This document shows, piece by piece, positions 1 through 7,641 of a stretch of DNA of 21,477 nt. This DNA comes from Flavobacteriales bacterium MED-G22 (GTDB taxonomy: Bacteria; Bacteroidota; Bacteroidia; Flavobacteriales; Flavobacteriaceae): NCBI GenBank assembly GCA_002457295.1, contig NTKF01000021.1:1-21477 (forward strand), read 5' to 3'. Both the position numbers and the translations under genes were made by a program. Below the pieces are notes generated by a model. That model was not told the DNA's origin. It searched no databases and saw only the letters and a program-made list of their open reading frames with translations. Within the stretch, counting starts at the first letter, position 1; the number at the start of each line of letters is the position of its first letter.

Positions 1-493
1 GGTTTATGACCATTTCTTTTTTTTTGCGATTTAAAGTATGAATAAAATCGTCATGAACTGGAATTAATATCTTCTTTTGTTCTTTATCTTGTACCTCTAG
101 CAAATCTTGACCTTGATTGTCTTGAAAACCAACTATGCTCCCAATTAGGTGTTGACCATCAAAGACCTTAAAATCGAGTACCTCGTGATAGTAAAATTGG
201 GTTCCTTCTAGGGGTGGCAGAAGATCTAGAGGTAAGAAAATTTCTTTTTTAATTAAGGAATTGGCAGTTTGCTCATCATCCACTTCATTGAGTTTCAAAC
301 GCAGCAAATGGCTTTTATGCAATCTACAAGAAATTACAAAGAAGGGGACCAAACCCGCCTCCATATCAATAAAAAGGGTAGAAAGGTTTTTATATACAGC
401 GGGATCGTTGCTGTCTAGTTTGAGTAACAATTCACCTTTGAAGCTAAATTTACCTACTATTGAACCAAGATAAAAGCAGTCTTCTTTATGCAT
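1..493 (-). CDS. rimM: Ribosome maturation factor RimM (3' end cut by the window)
   Basis: RimM binds ribosomal protein S19 and helps mature the head of the 30S subunit. I translated this by hand. The ATG lies at 493-491, directly after an in-frame TAA, and 164 codons are open up to the window edge, so the C-terminus is missing. The N-terminus (LGSIVGKFSFKGELLLKL) has the RimM pattern of an IGxIxxxxGxKGE strand pair, and the stretch ending in FYYHEVLDFKVFDGQ matches the start of the C-terminal PRC-barrel half (YYxxxLxGxxVxxxDG). The usual GKPHG of the first motif is GKFSF here, so that turn is divergent. Only 9 nt separate it from the rpsP stop, and GAGGAG at the end of rpsP could serve as its ribosome-binding site. 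The rpsP-rimM order is the standard operon and supports the call. Confidence 0.88.
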   Translation of the reverse strand, partial: MHKEDCFYLGSIVGKFSFKGELLLKLDSNDPAVYKNLSTLFIDMEAGLVPFFVISCRLHKSHLLRLKLNEVDDEQTANSLIKKEIFLPLDLLPPLEGTQFYYHEVLDFKVFDGQHLIGSIVGFQDNQGQDLLEVQDKEQKKILIPVHDDFIHTLNRKKKEMVIN

Positions 494-502
494 TTAGGAA
501 AA

Positions 503-1213
503 TTACTCCTCTTTGTCTGACTCTTTTTCAGAATTTTCTTGCGTTGCTTCTGGAGTTTCTTCAGTAGATTTTTCATCTTCAGATGCAGTAGCTTCCGGCG
601 CTTCTTCTTCCTGAGGGGCTTCTTCAGCAGGGGTAGCATTGTCTTCGACTTTTTCTGTGTTGACGGCTTCTGTAGGAGTTTCCTCTGCCACTGGAGCTGC
701 ATCTGCTGGAGTTGCTTCAGTTGTAGTTTCCTCAGTTGCAGTTTCTTCAGTTTGTTCTGCTGCTGCCTCAAGGGCTGCTGCTTTTCGTTTATCACTTATT
801 TCCTTTTCTGCAGCTAAACGTACTGATCGAGATTCATCAGCTTGTTTAGTGAGTCCATCCACTTTAGACTGAATTTTAGCATTTTTTTCTTCCAACCAAG
901 CATCAAATTTCTTTTCCGCTTCTTCTTGGGTCAAAGCTCCTTTACTAACACCCCCTTGAAGGTGGTGCTTGTACATGACACCTCTATAAGATAAAAGCGT
1001 TCGTGCCGTATTGGTGGGTTGTGCCCCATTTTGAAGCCACTCAAGGGCTTGTTCTACATTAACCTCAACAGTTGCTGGGTTAGTGTTGGGATTATAAATT
1101 CCAAGTTTTTCTAGAAATTTACCATCACGTTTGGCTCGCACATCGGCAGCTACAATCCAATAAAAAGGTTTTCCTTTTTTACCGTGTCTTTGAAGTCTAA
1201 TTTTTACCGGCAT
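503..1213 (-). CDS. rpsP: 30S ribosomal protein bS16 with a long acidic C-terminal tail
   Basis: bS16 is a primary assembly protein of the 30S subunit. Residues 1-85 are a clear S16 domain ([19 protein letters not shown], then [14 protein letters not shown] and [20 protein letters not shown]). Most bacterial S16 proteins stop at 80-90 residues; this one has 236. Residues about 90-135 form a lysine/glutamate-rich helical segment, of the kind seen in Bacteroidota S16. From about residue 145 to the end follows a low-complexity tail of Glu, Ala, Thr, Pro and Ser with hardly any basic residues, ending in ESDKEE. The tail is in frame with no break, so the length looks genuine. A -7 box (1277-1270) and a small leader hairpin (1229-1245) lie upstream. 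It is the first gene of the operon with rimM. Confidence 0.96.
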   Translation of the reverse strand: MPVKIRLQRHGKKGKPFYWIVAADVRAKRDGKFLEKLGIYNPNTNPATVEVNVEQALEWLQNGAQPTNTARTLLSYRGVMYKHHLQGGVSKGALTQEEAEKKFDAWLEEKNAKIQSKVDGLTKQADESRSVRLAAEKEISDKRKAAALEAAAEQTEETATEETTTEATPADAAPVAEETPTEAVNTEKVEDNATPAEEAPQEEEAPEATASEDEKSTEETPEATQENSEKESDKEE

Positions 1214-1228
1214 ATCACATTAATTTAT

Positions 1229-1245
1229 GAAGGTGCCCGACCTTC
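1229..1245 (-). promoter_or_regulatory. Hairpin in the rpsP leader
   Basis: A perfect 6-bp inverted repeat (GAAGGT / ACCTTC) with a 5-nt loop (CGGGC on the minus strand) lies between the predicted -7 box and the rpsP start codon, ending 16 nt before the ATG. It would therefore sit in the 5' untranslated RNA. Autoregulatory leaders exist for many ribosomal proteins, and I recall leader candidates having been proposed for bS16 in Flavobacteria, but I cannot check whether this matches. The structure is seen; the regulatory role is inferred. Confidence 0.4.
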
Positions 1246-1269
1246 TAGTTATTAATTCTTTTAAGGCTG

Positions 1270-1277
1270 CAAATATA
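1270..1277 (-). promoter_or_regulatory. Predicted -7 box for rpsP-rimM
   Basis: On the minus strand the sequence is TATATTTG, a perfect match to the Bacteroidetes TANNTTTG element, 57 nt before the rpsP ATG. The nearest upstream TTG lies 26 nt away, longer than the usual 17-23 nt, so the -33 part is weak. Confidence 0.45.
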
Positions 1278-1355
1278 ATTTATTTTTTTATATTCATAAT
1301 CTACAATAAGATTATTTAATAAATACCAACTATTAAATTCCACAAAATAGGGGCC

Positions 1356-1393
1356 TCAAAACGAATTGTACACTTTCTTAAAACGGATTGTAC
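1356..1393 (+). repeat. Two direct repeats, 22-nt period, upstream of the broken zinc-protein gene
   Basis: TCAAAACGAATTGTAC (1356-1371) and TTAAAACGGATTGTAC (1378-1393) match at 14 of 16 positions and are spaced exactly 22 nt, about two helical turns. A third partial copy (CTCAAAAC) follows at 1394. The pair ends 72 nt before the ATG at 1466. This could be an operator or simply a local duplication; the sequence does not decide. Confidence 0.45.
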
Positions 1394-1465
1394 CTCAAAA
1401 CAAGCTTTCCTCATAAGTATCAATTTTTATGAAGTAATTTTATTTAGGGTCTCAAATACTTACCC

Positions 1466-2210
1466 ATGAAAACAGGAATCTGCCAACTATGTCTGGAGAC
1501 AAAGCCTCTAATAAAGAACGCTCACGTTTTAACGGAATTCTTATATGATGATCTCTACAATGACAAGCATAAAATGACTGCATTTAAATTTAGTAAAGGT
1601 CAGTTAAAGAGAAACGATAACGTTCAGAAGGGTACTCGTGACGACTCCTTATTTTGTCAAAAATGCGATCGTTTCTTTGGTGATCAATATGAAAATTACG
1701 CCCGAAAATTCAGCATAAAGGGTCTTAAAAAAGGCTATGAACCCAAAGTAAAAAGCTATGACTGGGGAGTAGAAATTTTCAATGTTGATTTTCAAAAATA
1801 TTACCGATTTTTACTACTTCAGCTTTGGAGAATGAGCTTGTCTAAGCTTGAAGGGTAGTCTGCAATAGATCTTTGGGAAAATCATAATGAAACTCAGAGG
1901 GTATTTAAAGAACCCCAATATAATTTTAACAGGGAAAGAATATCCTGTCACTGTTCAATATGCTCTAGAACCTGATTTACGTGAGTTGGTAATTTCATTT
2001 GGAAAAAAAAGAGACAAAAATAGTATTCCATATTATCTTGTAAAAGCTGGCTTTTTTATATGGATATTTTATGTAAAATCACCAAGTCATAAACTGCCAA
2101 CTAATATTGATAATATTAGACTCCGTTCAGACAAATTTATTGCCATTAAAGTCATTCCTACGGTCAAGAGAATTATTGAAAATAAAGTAAGTGAAATCTT
2201 AAAGAGTTAG
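1466..2210 (+). pseudogene. Broken gene for a two-CxxC (HNH-like, zinc-type) protein
   Basis: The first part (1466-1858) encodes 130 residues with CQLC (Cys6/Cys9), a His at 20 and CQKC (Cys64/Cys67). This arrangement resembles the CxxC...H...CxxC proteins of unknown function often grouped with HNH-type zinc folds. It stops at TAG 1856-1858 right after RMSLSKLEG. Reading through that stop continues plausibly as SAIDLWENHNE; then the coding signal jumps to the +1 frame at about 1890 and goes on as KLRGYLKNPN, EYPVTVQYALEP and so on to TAG at 2208-2210. Restoring two A residues in the A-run at 1890-1892 would join the frames as NHNE-KLRGYL. So the gene carries one nonsense change plus one small frameshift. 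The later ATG at 1887 only looks like a separate gene. The family assignment is from memory and has no known enzyme activity behind it. Confidence 0.72.
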
Positions 2211-2280
2211 TATAAGATCTAAAGCACTAGGAAAAATAGAATTATTTTCTTAGCTTGATGAACAACCAAATAAATAAATA

Positions 2281-2496
2281 ATGTCCAAATTTTTAGTTTT
2301 ACCTACAGTCCTTCTTTCAGTGGGGTTTTATTCAGTTTTTTCATTTAATGTAATTGGCAGTGAAATTGATCTTAACGGAGTGGTTAAAGAGCCCTTTTTT
2401 CTATTAGGAGGAGGATCTTTAATGATCTTATTTTCACTAATATTTTTTATTTCTTATGCCATAAAAAAAATATTTTTTAGGCCCAAAATCAGCTAA
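2281..2496 (+). CDS. Small two-helix membrane protein, DUF3955-like
   Basis: This 71-residue protein has two hydrophobic helices (about residues 5-24 and 39-62) around a short extracytoplasmic or cytoplasmic loop containing IGSEIDLNGVVKEPFFLL. The IGS-x-D-x-x-G-x-x-x-EPFF pattern is what I know from DUF3955, a family of roughly 60-residue membrane proteins with no known function. The C-terminus (KKIFFRPKIS) is basic and probably cytoplasmic. The start is preceded by AT-rich sequence without a Shine-Dalgarno site, as is usual in this phylum. It stands alone between the broken gene upstream and the tig promoter, and nothing around it suggests a role. Confidence 0.68.
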   Translation: MSKFLVLPTVLLSVGFYSVFSFNVIGSEIDLNGVVKEPFFLLGGGSLMILFSLIFFISYAIKKIFFRPKIS

Positions 2497-2753
2497 AATA
2501 TAATTTACATTTTGAAAATAATTCAGCATTATTCCTTTAGACAAAAAGCTGTGTTGTTCCATGCAATTGAGGTCCAAATCATAATCTGAAAAAGGCATAT
2601 ATGCAAAATAATTAGTGTCTTTATTATGGGAAGAGCTACGGCTCATTCCACCTCTTCCAAAACAAGCAGTTGGTTAATACCGCACACTTTAAGGATATAA
2701 GAACCATTTCCTCTAAAGTAGAACGAAATTTATTTTACTGCTAAAAACAAATG
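2497..2753 (+). other. Intergenic stretch before tig
   Basis: I see no convincing gene here. It contains a GAGC-TACG-GCTC hairpin with a UNCG-type loop (2633-2644), which competes with a longer-range 7-bp pairing GGAAGAG / CTCTTCC (2629-2635 with 2652-2658). Neither is followed by a T-run on the plus strand, so this is not a typical terminator. The minus strand is open for about 80 codons (2437-2673), but the peptide matches nothing I recognise. Confidence 0.4.
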
Positions 2754-2783
2754 TTGCAGATGGTTTTAAATATTGTATTTTTG
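2754..2783 (+). promoter_or_regulatory. Promoter of tig-clpP-clpX
   Basis: TTG at 2754-2756, a 19-nt spacer, then TATTTTTG at 2776-2783: a textbook Bacteroidetes promoter (TTG-N19-TANNTTTG). Transcription should begin at about 2788-2791, only some 15 nt before the tig ATG at 2806. This also rules out the in-frame ATG at 2773, which lies upstream of the predicted start of the RNA. Confidence 0.75.
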
Positions 2784-2805
2784 CCCACTGATTTATTTAG
2801 AAAAA

Positions 2806-4134
2806 ATGCAAGTAACCCGCAAGGACATTGACCCTCTAAATGCAGAGATGGTCATCAATATCACAAGAGAAGATTATAGACAAAAAGTAGATGATGTTTT
2901 AAAAAACTACAAGAAAACGGCATCTATTCCTGGCTTTAGAAAAGGGCACGTGCCCATGGGAATGATCAAAAAGCAATATGAAAAAGCAGTAATCGCTGAT
3001 GAAGTGAATAAACTACTGCAACAGGAAATGGATCGTTATATTAAAGAGGAAAAACTTGATTTGTTAGGAGGGCCACTTCCAAAAAACGAAAAAGCAACTC
3101 TAGACTGGGATTCCGAGACTTTAGATTTTGAGTTTGAACTTGGTCTTGCCCCAAAGATTGTCGCCGATTTGAAAGTACTCAAAAAAGTAATTCGCTATGA
3201 AATTACTCCCGATGATAAAATGATAGAAGAACAATTAACTTATTTGAGAAAACAATATGGAAAATTAGTTTCTCAAAAAAAGGTGGAAAAGGGGTTTGAA
3301 ATCAGTGCACAATTTCAAAATGAAGCAGGTGAGTTAGATGTTATGGGAGTCTTTAGTTTAGAAGACCTAAAGGCAAAGAAAGCAGTTGACGCTATCAAAG
3401 CAGCAAAAGTGGGTGAACTGCTAACCATAGCCACAAAAAACTTTTTTAAAGAAGAATCTAAAGCAGTTCAAATTCTTCGTATTGATAATGATAAATTCCA
3501 AAGTTTGTCGGGAGACTTTTCTGTTGAAATTAAAGAAATCAACGAACGTGTCTTAGCAGTATTAGACAAAGAGCTGTTTGACAAGCTCTATGCTCCTGAT
3601 ACCGTTAAAAATGAAAAGGAATTAAAAGAAAAAATTAGAGAAGGTTTACATGCTCAATTGGCACCCCAAGCAGATCAAAAGCTAATGAATGACATTAGTG
3701 CTCAATTAGTGGCACAAACTAAATTCAATTTGCCCGAAGCTTTTCTCAAGCGCTGGTTACAAACTTCTGGAAAAGAACCCCGAGATGAGAAGGGCGCTGC
3801 TGAAGAATTTGAAAACTCTGAAAAGGGTATTCGCTATCAACTCATTGAAGGAAAAATTATTGAAGACAACGAATTGAATTTGAATTTTGAAGAACTCAAG
3901 GCCTTTACCGCTGAGATGGTGCGAAATCAAATGGCACAATATGGTCAAGTGCCAGAAGACAAACAGCTAGACGGTATTGTTTCTAATGTGTTGACAAATC
4001 AAGAAGAAACCAAACGATTGTCTGATCAACTAATGCAACATAAATTATTAGAATTCTACAAAGAAAAAGCGCCCCTAAAAGTAAAAAAATTGAGCTATGA
4101 CGCTTTTGTTAAAGAGGCGTATGGCAAAGCTTAA
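2806..4134 (+). CDS. tig: Trigger factor, ribosome-associated chaperone
   Basis: Trigger factor docks at the ribosome exit tunnel and shields nascent chains. With the start at 2806 (MQVTRKDIDPLNAEM) the protein has 442 residues, the normal length. The N-terminal ribosome-binding domain spans about 1-115 and carries the docking signature GFRKGHVP at 43-50. The middle part (about 150-240), where the FKBP-type isomerase domain should be, is divergent and lacks an obvious FKBP signature, as is common in Bacteroidota. The C-terminal helical arms follow, with FNLPEAFLKRWL at the typical place. An in-frame ATG at 2773 would add 11 residues (MYFCPLIYLEK) but lies before the predicted transcript start, so I rejected it. 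clpP begins 29 nt after the stop with no terminator between, pointing to a tig-clpP-clpX operon. Confidence 0.95.
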   Translation: MQVTRKDIDPLNAEMVINITREDYRQKVDDVLKNYKKTASIPGFRKGHVPMGMIKKQYEKAVIADEVNKLLQQEMDRYIKEEKLDLLGGPLPKNEKATLDWDSETLDFEFELGLAPKIVADLKVLKKVIRYEITPDDKMIEEQLTYLRKQYGKLVSQKKVEKGFEISAQFQNEAGELDVMGVFSLEDLKAKKAVDAIKAAKVGELLTIATKNFFKEESKAVQILRIDNDKFQSLSGDFSVEIKEINERVLAVLDKELFDKLYAPDTVKNEKELKEKIREGLHAQLAPQADQKLMNDISAQLVAQTKFNLPEAFLKRWLQTSGKEPRDEKGAAEEFENSEKGIRYQLIEGKIIEDNELNLNFEELKAFTAEMVRNQMAQYGQVPEDKQLDGIVSNVLTNQEETKRLSDQLMQHKLLEFYKEKAPLKVKKLSYDAFVKEAYGKA

Positions 4135-4163
4135 ATAAATGTGTACTTTTAAATAAAAAATAG

Positions 4164-4835
4164 ATGGATTACGGAAAAGAGTTTAAAAAATATGCAACCA
4201 AACACCATAGTGTCAATGCAATGTACTATGATAAAATTGTAAGTAGCATGACACCCTACATCATTGAAGAGCGTCAACTAAATGTGGCACAGATGGATGT
4301 GTTCTCAAGACTTATGATGGACAGGATAATGTTTTTAGGAACGGCTATCAATGATCAAGTGGCTAATGTGATTCAAGCACAGCTATTGTTTTTGCAAAGT
4401 GCCGATTCTTCTCGAGATATTCAAATGTATATTAATTCCCCTGGGGGAAGTGTTTATGCTGGTTTGGGTATATATGACACCATGCAGTTTGTCAAACCAG
4501 ATGTAGCGACAATTTGCACAGGAATTGCCGCCTCTATGGGAGCAGTGCTATTGTGTGCTGGACAAAAAGGAAAACGTTCTGCACTACCACATGCTCGAGT
4601 GATGATTCATCAACCCCTTGGAGGTGCTCAAGGGCAAGCCTCAGACATCGAAATTACAGCACGTGAAATTTTGAAACTAAAAGATGAACTTTATGAAATC
4701 ATTGCTGTTCATAGTGGTCAAGATATTGAAAAAGTGAACAACGATAGTGATCGAGATTATTGGATGAAAGCCGAAGAAGCCAAAACCTATGGAATGGTAG
4801 ATGAGGTTTTAGAAACACAGATGCAGAAAAAATAA
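4164..4835 (+). CDS. clpP: ATP-dependent Clp protease, proteolytic subunit
   Basis: ClpP is the serine peptidase barrel that degrades substrates fed by ClpX. The catalytic triad is visible as Ser124 in GIAASMGA, His149 in [10 protein letters not shown] and Asp198 in SDRDYWM. The spacing (25 and 49 residues) is the same as in the E. coli enzyme. INSPGGSV at 90-97 is the oxyanion/substrate strand. Length is 223 residues. The N-terminal stretch of roughly 30 residues is longer than the mature E. coli subunit and may be a propeptide. clpX starts 9 nt downstream, so the two are co-transcribed and probably co-translated. Confidence 0.97.
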   Translation: MDYGKEFKKYATKHHSVNAMYYDKIVSSMTPYIIEERQLNVAQMDVFSRLMMDRIMFLGTAINDQVANVIQAQLLFLQSADSSRDIQMYINSPGGSVYAGLGIYDTMQFVKPDVATICTGIAASMGAVLLCAGQKGKRSALPHARVMIHQPLGGAQGQASDIEITAREILKLKDELYEIIAVHSGQDIEKVNNDSDRDYWMKAEEAKTYGMVDEVLETQMQKK

Positions 4836-4844
4836 ATTCTTTAA

Positions 4845-6074
4845 ATGAGTAAAGGAAATGATTTAACGTGTTCCTTTTGTGGAAGACCCAAGCCACAAAC
4901 TCAATTGCTTATTGCTGGACTGGACGCTCATATTTGTGACCGCTGCATTGTGCAAGCCAATGGTATAGTGTTGGAAGAAGCAGAAACAAATCCTGACACT
5001 AATTTTGAAATTGAATTAAAATCCCCAAAAGTCATCAAGGCTTTTTTAGACGAATATGTTATTGGTCAAGATTTTGCCAAACGGGTTCTTTCTGTGGCAG
5101 TGTATAATCACTACAAAAGAATTTTACATGACAAAAAAGAAGATCCTGTAGAAATCCAAAAAAGCAATGTGTTGTTGGTGGGGCCCACAGGAACGGGTAA
5201 AACCCTTTTAGCACAAACTATTTCTCGTTTTCTCAAAGTTCCTTTGGCTATTGTAGATGCAACTGTGCTCACAGAAGCTGGATATGTGGGTGAAGATGTA
5301 GAAACGATACTCACAAGACTCCTTCAAGCCGCTGATTATGATGTTGAAAAAGCACAATCTGGAATTGTATTTATTGATGAAATAGATAAAATTGCACGAA
5401 AAAATGACAACCCCTCCATCACCCGCGATGTATCAGGAGAAGGCGTGCAACAAGCACTCCTCAAACTTTTAGAAGGAACAGTGGTAAATGTTCCTCCCAA
5501 AGGAGGGAGAAAACACCCTGATCAAAAATTTATAGAAGTAGACACCAAAAATATCCTTTTTATTGCAGGAGGAGCTTTTGATGGCATAGATAGGAGTATC
5601 AATAATCGCCTTAATTTAAATGCTATTGGCTACAAAACAGCCATAAAAAAGAAAGACATAAATGTTGATTTTCTTTTACAATATATTACTCCAAAAGATG
5701 TGAGAACCTATGGATTGATTCCTGAAATAATCGGTAGACTTCCTGTGTTGACTTTTATGCGTCCTCTAGAAAAAGATGCACTAAGAGCCATACTCACCCA
5801 ACCCAAAAACGCTTTGATAAAGCAATACGAAGCCCTTTTTCAAATGGATGGAATAGAATTGCAATTCACCTCTGGCGCACTAGATTTTATTGTAGAAAAA
5901 GCATTAGAATACAGTCTTGGGGCGAGAGGCTTACGATCGTTGTGTGAAGCCATTTTAAACGATGCAATGTTTGAATTACCTCAATCCAATATCAAGGAAT
6001 TGAAAGTTAAAAAACAATATGCTGAAGAAAAACTTTCAAAAGTTGAATTACCCAAACTCAAAGCCGTTTCTTAG
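4845..6074 (+). CDS. clpX: ATP-dependent Clp protease, ATP-binding subunit ClpX
   Basis: ClpX is the AAA+ unfoldase that selects substrates for ClpP. The N-terminal zinc-binding domain has Cys9, Cys12, Cys31 and Cys34. The AAA+ core shows Walker A GPTGTGKT (113-120), pore loop GYVG (146-149), Walker B IVFIDEID (174-181), the RKH loop in [10 protein letters not shown], and sensor 2 GARGLRS near the C-terminus. Length of 409 residues is normal. It is the last gene of the tig-clpP-clpX unit. Its stop codon lies inside an inverted repeat shared with the stop of the convergent GH3 gene, and the two coding regions abut without any spacer. Confidence 0.97.
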   Translation: MSKGNDLTCSFCGRPKPQTQLLIAGLDAHICDRCIVQANGIVLEEAETNPDTNFEIELKSPKVIKAFLDEYVIGQDFAKRVLSVAVYNHYKRILHDKKEDPVEIQKSNVLLVGPTGTGKTLLAQTISRFLKVPLAIVDATVLTEAGYVGEDVETILTRLLQAADYDVEKAQSGIVFIDEIDKIARKNDNPSITRDVSGEGVQQALLKLLEGTVVNVPPKGGRKHPDQKFIEVDTKNILFIAGGAFDGIDRSINNRLNLNAIGYKTAIKKKDINVDFLLQYITPKDVRTYGLIPEIIGRLPVLTFMRPLEKDALRAILTQPKNALIKQYEALFQMDGIELQFTSGALDFIVEKALEYSLGARGLRSLCEAILNDAMFELPQSNIKELKVKKQYAEEKLSKVELPKLKAVS

Positions 6075-6089
6075 CTAGTTCATAGCTAA
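6071..6089. terminator. Inverted repeat spanning the two convergent stop codons
   Basis: TTAGCTA (6071-6077), a 5-nt loop GTTCA, then TAGCTAA (6083-6089): a perfect 7-bp palindrome. It contains the clpX TAG (6072-6074) and the stop codon of the GH3 gene (6077-6075 on the minus strand). It could act as a weak two-way terminator, but the stem is AT-rich and there is no strong T-run on either side. Confidence 0.4.
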
Positions 6090-7592
6090 TAATTCTTCAA
6101 TAAAATTCCTTTCATTGGAGAGCCTTGGCACTTTGTTTTGACCACCCAATTTTTTGTTTTTTGCCAACCAATCGTAAAAAAGCTTTTCTCTGGCCTGATG
6201 CACTTTAGGTGGGTTCAGTGTCAAATCTTTATATCGTTTGGCTTCGTAGTCTGAATTTTCACACTTTAATTGATGGTCAAGAATTTTAGTAAATTCTTCT
6301 AAATTTGTAGGAGGTACGTTGAATTCTATGATCCATTCATGAGCCCCTTTTTTATCTCCGTTCATGAAGATAGGTCCCGCTGTATAATCGACAAAATGTG
6401 CTCCAGTTTTTTTAGCGGCTATCGTTAAAGCCTTTTCCGCATTATCAATGATTAGTTCTTCACCAAACACATTGATATGATGCTTTGTGCGCCCAGTAAC
6501 CCGAACACGATATGGAGAGAGTGAAATAAATTCAATAGTATCACCAATGTTATAGCGCCACAGGCCTCCATTAGTTGTGATGATAAGTGCATATTGAATA
6601 CCTATTTTTACGTCCTGAAGCGGAATAACATCATCTTCACTATGATTCCCATATTTTTCCATTGGAATGAATTCATAGAAAATTCCATAATCTAGCATAA
6701 GCAAAAGGTCGCTGCTGTCATTTTGATCTTGAATGGCAAAAAAGCCTTCTGAAGCATTATAAATTTCGTAATATTTAAAATCTGGAGAAGGTAAAATTTG
6801 TTCATACTGGGCACGGTAGGGATTGAAGTTTACCCCTCCATGAAAATAGACTTCTAAATTAGGCCATACATCGAAAAGATTGTCTTTGTTGATTGTCACC
6901 ATAGCACGTTGTAAGAGGACCATCATCCATGAAGGAACCCCTAAAAGCCCGGTCACATCATCTTGTAAACTTTCTTTTATGATTGCATTTAGTTTCGATT
7001 CCCATTCAGTCATCAAAGAAACTTTAGTGCTAGGTGTGCTACTAAATTCGGCCCAGATAGGTAGATTTTCAGTGACTATAGCTGAAAGATCACCAAAATA
7101 AACATTGTCATTTTTGTTGTAAAGCTCTTTGCTTCCTGCCAGCCGTAAGCATTTGCCAGTAAACAGTTGTGAGTTTTCATTATTATTAAAGTAGAGTGAA
7201 AGCATATCTTTTCCTGCCTTATAATGGCATTCTTCTAGGGCTTCATTGCTCACGGGTATAAATTTGCTTTTTGCATTAGTGGTGCCGCTAGATTTAGCAA
7301 ACCACTTGATAGGAGTGCTCCAAAAAATATTTTGTGTGCCTTTTCTGCACCGCTCAATATCATCTGCAATTTCTTCATAAGTCACAACGGGCACTCGATT
7401 TTTGAATGTCTCATAGGTTGCTATAGAACTGAATTCATGCCGTTTGCCTATTTCAGTTTGTGTAGTACAATAGAGTAAATTTTGAAGCACTTGTTGTTGC
7501 ACTTCAATAGGAAATTTAATGAAGTGTTCCATTTGATGGATCCGCTTTTTTAAAAACCAAGAGGCAATGGAATGGAAAAGGGGTGTCGGCAT
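6075..7592 (-). CDS. GH3-family (auxin-responsive-promoter-like) acyl-acid-amido synthetase homologue
   Basis: This 505-residue protein belongs to the bacterial branch of the GH3 family in the adenylate-forming (ANL) superfamily. Plant GH3 enzymes conjugate acyl acids to amino acids through an acyl-AMP; the bacterial substrate is unknown. The phosphate-binding motif is KSSGTTNAKSKFIPVS (about 100-115). The second adenylate motif is visible as YNASEGFFAIQ (about 279-289), and LWRYNIGDTIEF corresponds to the YxxGD motif that binds the ribose. HHINVFGEELI marks the junction to the C-terminal lobe. The start MPTPLFHSIASWFLKKR is the usual one for these proteins. It converges on clpX with no spacer and diverges from the DUF2797 gene across 49 bp. 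Such genes are common in Bacteroidota; the neighbourhood gives no hint of the substrate. Confidence 0.88.
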   Translation of the reverse strand: MPTPLFHSIASWFLKKRIHQMEHFIKFPIEVQQQVLQNLLYCTTQTEIGKRHEFSSIATYETFKNRVPVVTYEEIADDIERCRKGTQNIFWSTPIKWFAKSSGTTNAKSKFIPVSNEALEECHYKAGKDMLSLYFNNNENSQLFTGKCLRLAGSKELYNKNDNVYFGDLSAIVTENLPIWAEFSSTPSTKVSLMTEWESKLNAIIKESLQDDVTGLLGVPSWMMVLLQRAMVTINKDNLFDVWPNLEVYFHGGVNFNPYRAQYEQILPSPDFKYYEIYNASEGFFAIQDQNDSSDLLLMLDYGIFYEFIPMEKYGNHSEDDVIPLQDVKIGIQYALIITTNGGLWRYNIGDTIEFISLSPYRVRVTGRTKHHINVFGEELIIDNAEKALTIAAKKTGAHFVDYTAGPIFMNGDKKGAHEWIIEFNVPPTNLEEFTKILDHQLKCENSDYEAKRYKDLTLNPPKVHQAREKLFYDWLAKNKKLGGQNKVPRLSNERNFIEELLAMN

Positions 7593-7601
7593 TAGTTTTG
7601 C

Positions 7602-7609
7602 TATCTTTG
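7602..7609 (+). promoter_or_regulatory. Predicted -7 box for the DUF2797 gene
   Basis: TATCTTTG is a perfect TANNTTTG match, 32 nt before the ATG at 7642 in the 49-bp gap between two divergent genes. I found no TTG at the expected upstream distance, so only the -7 half is supported. Confidence 0.4.
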
Positions 7610-7641
7610 GTAGTAAATTTAATTAAAATCTATCACTCTCA

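Noticed and set aside
457..872. Open frames on both strands over the rpsP tail
   Set aside because: These are by-products of the biased GAA/GCA/ACT codon use in the acidic tail; the S16 frame alone has a recognisable domain.
1887..2210. Independent small gene starting at ATG 1887
   Set aside because: Its sequence continues the protein begun at 1466, shifted by one frame; it is the second half of a broken gene.
2629..2658. Hairpin pair with a TACG loop as a terminator
   Set aside because: No T-run follows on the plus strand, the two pairings exclude each other, and no gene that would need it ends nearby except the DUF3955-like gene 130 nt upstream.
2437..2673. Open minus-strand frame of about 80 codons between the DUF3955-like gene and tig
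   Set aside because: It overlaps the end of the DUF3955-like gene, the peptide (MSRSSSHNKDTNYFAYMPF...) matches nothing I know, and there is no promoter signal. I cannot tell a remnant from chance.
2773..2805. Upstream in-frame ATG as start of tig
   Set aside because: It lies inside the promoter spacer region, before the predicted transcript start, and adds residues foreign to trigger factor.
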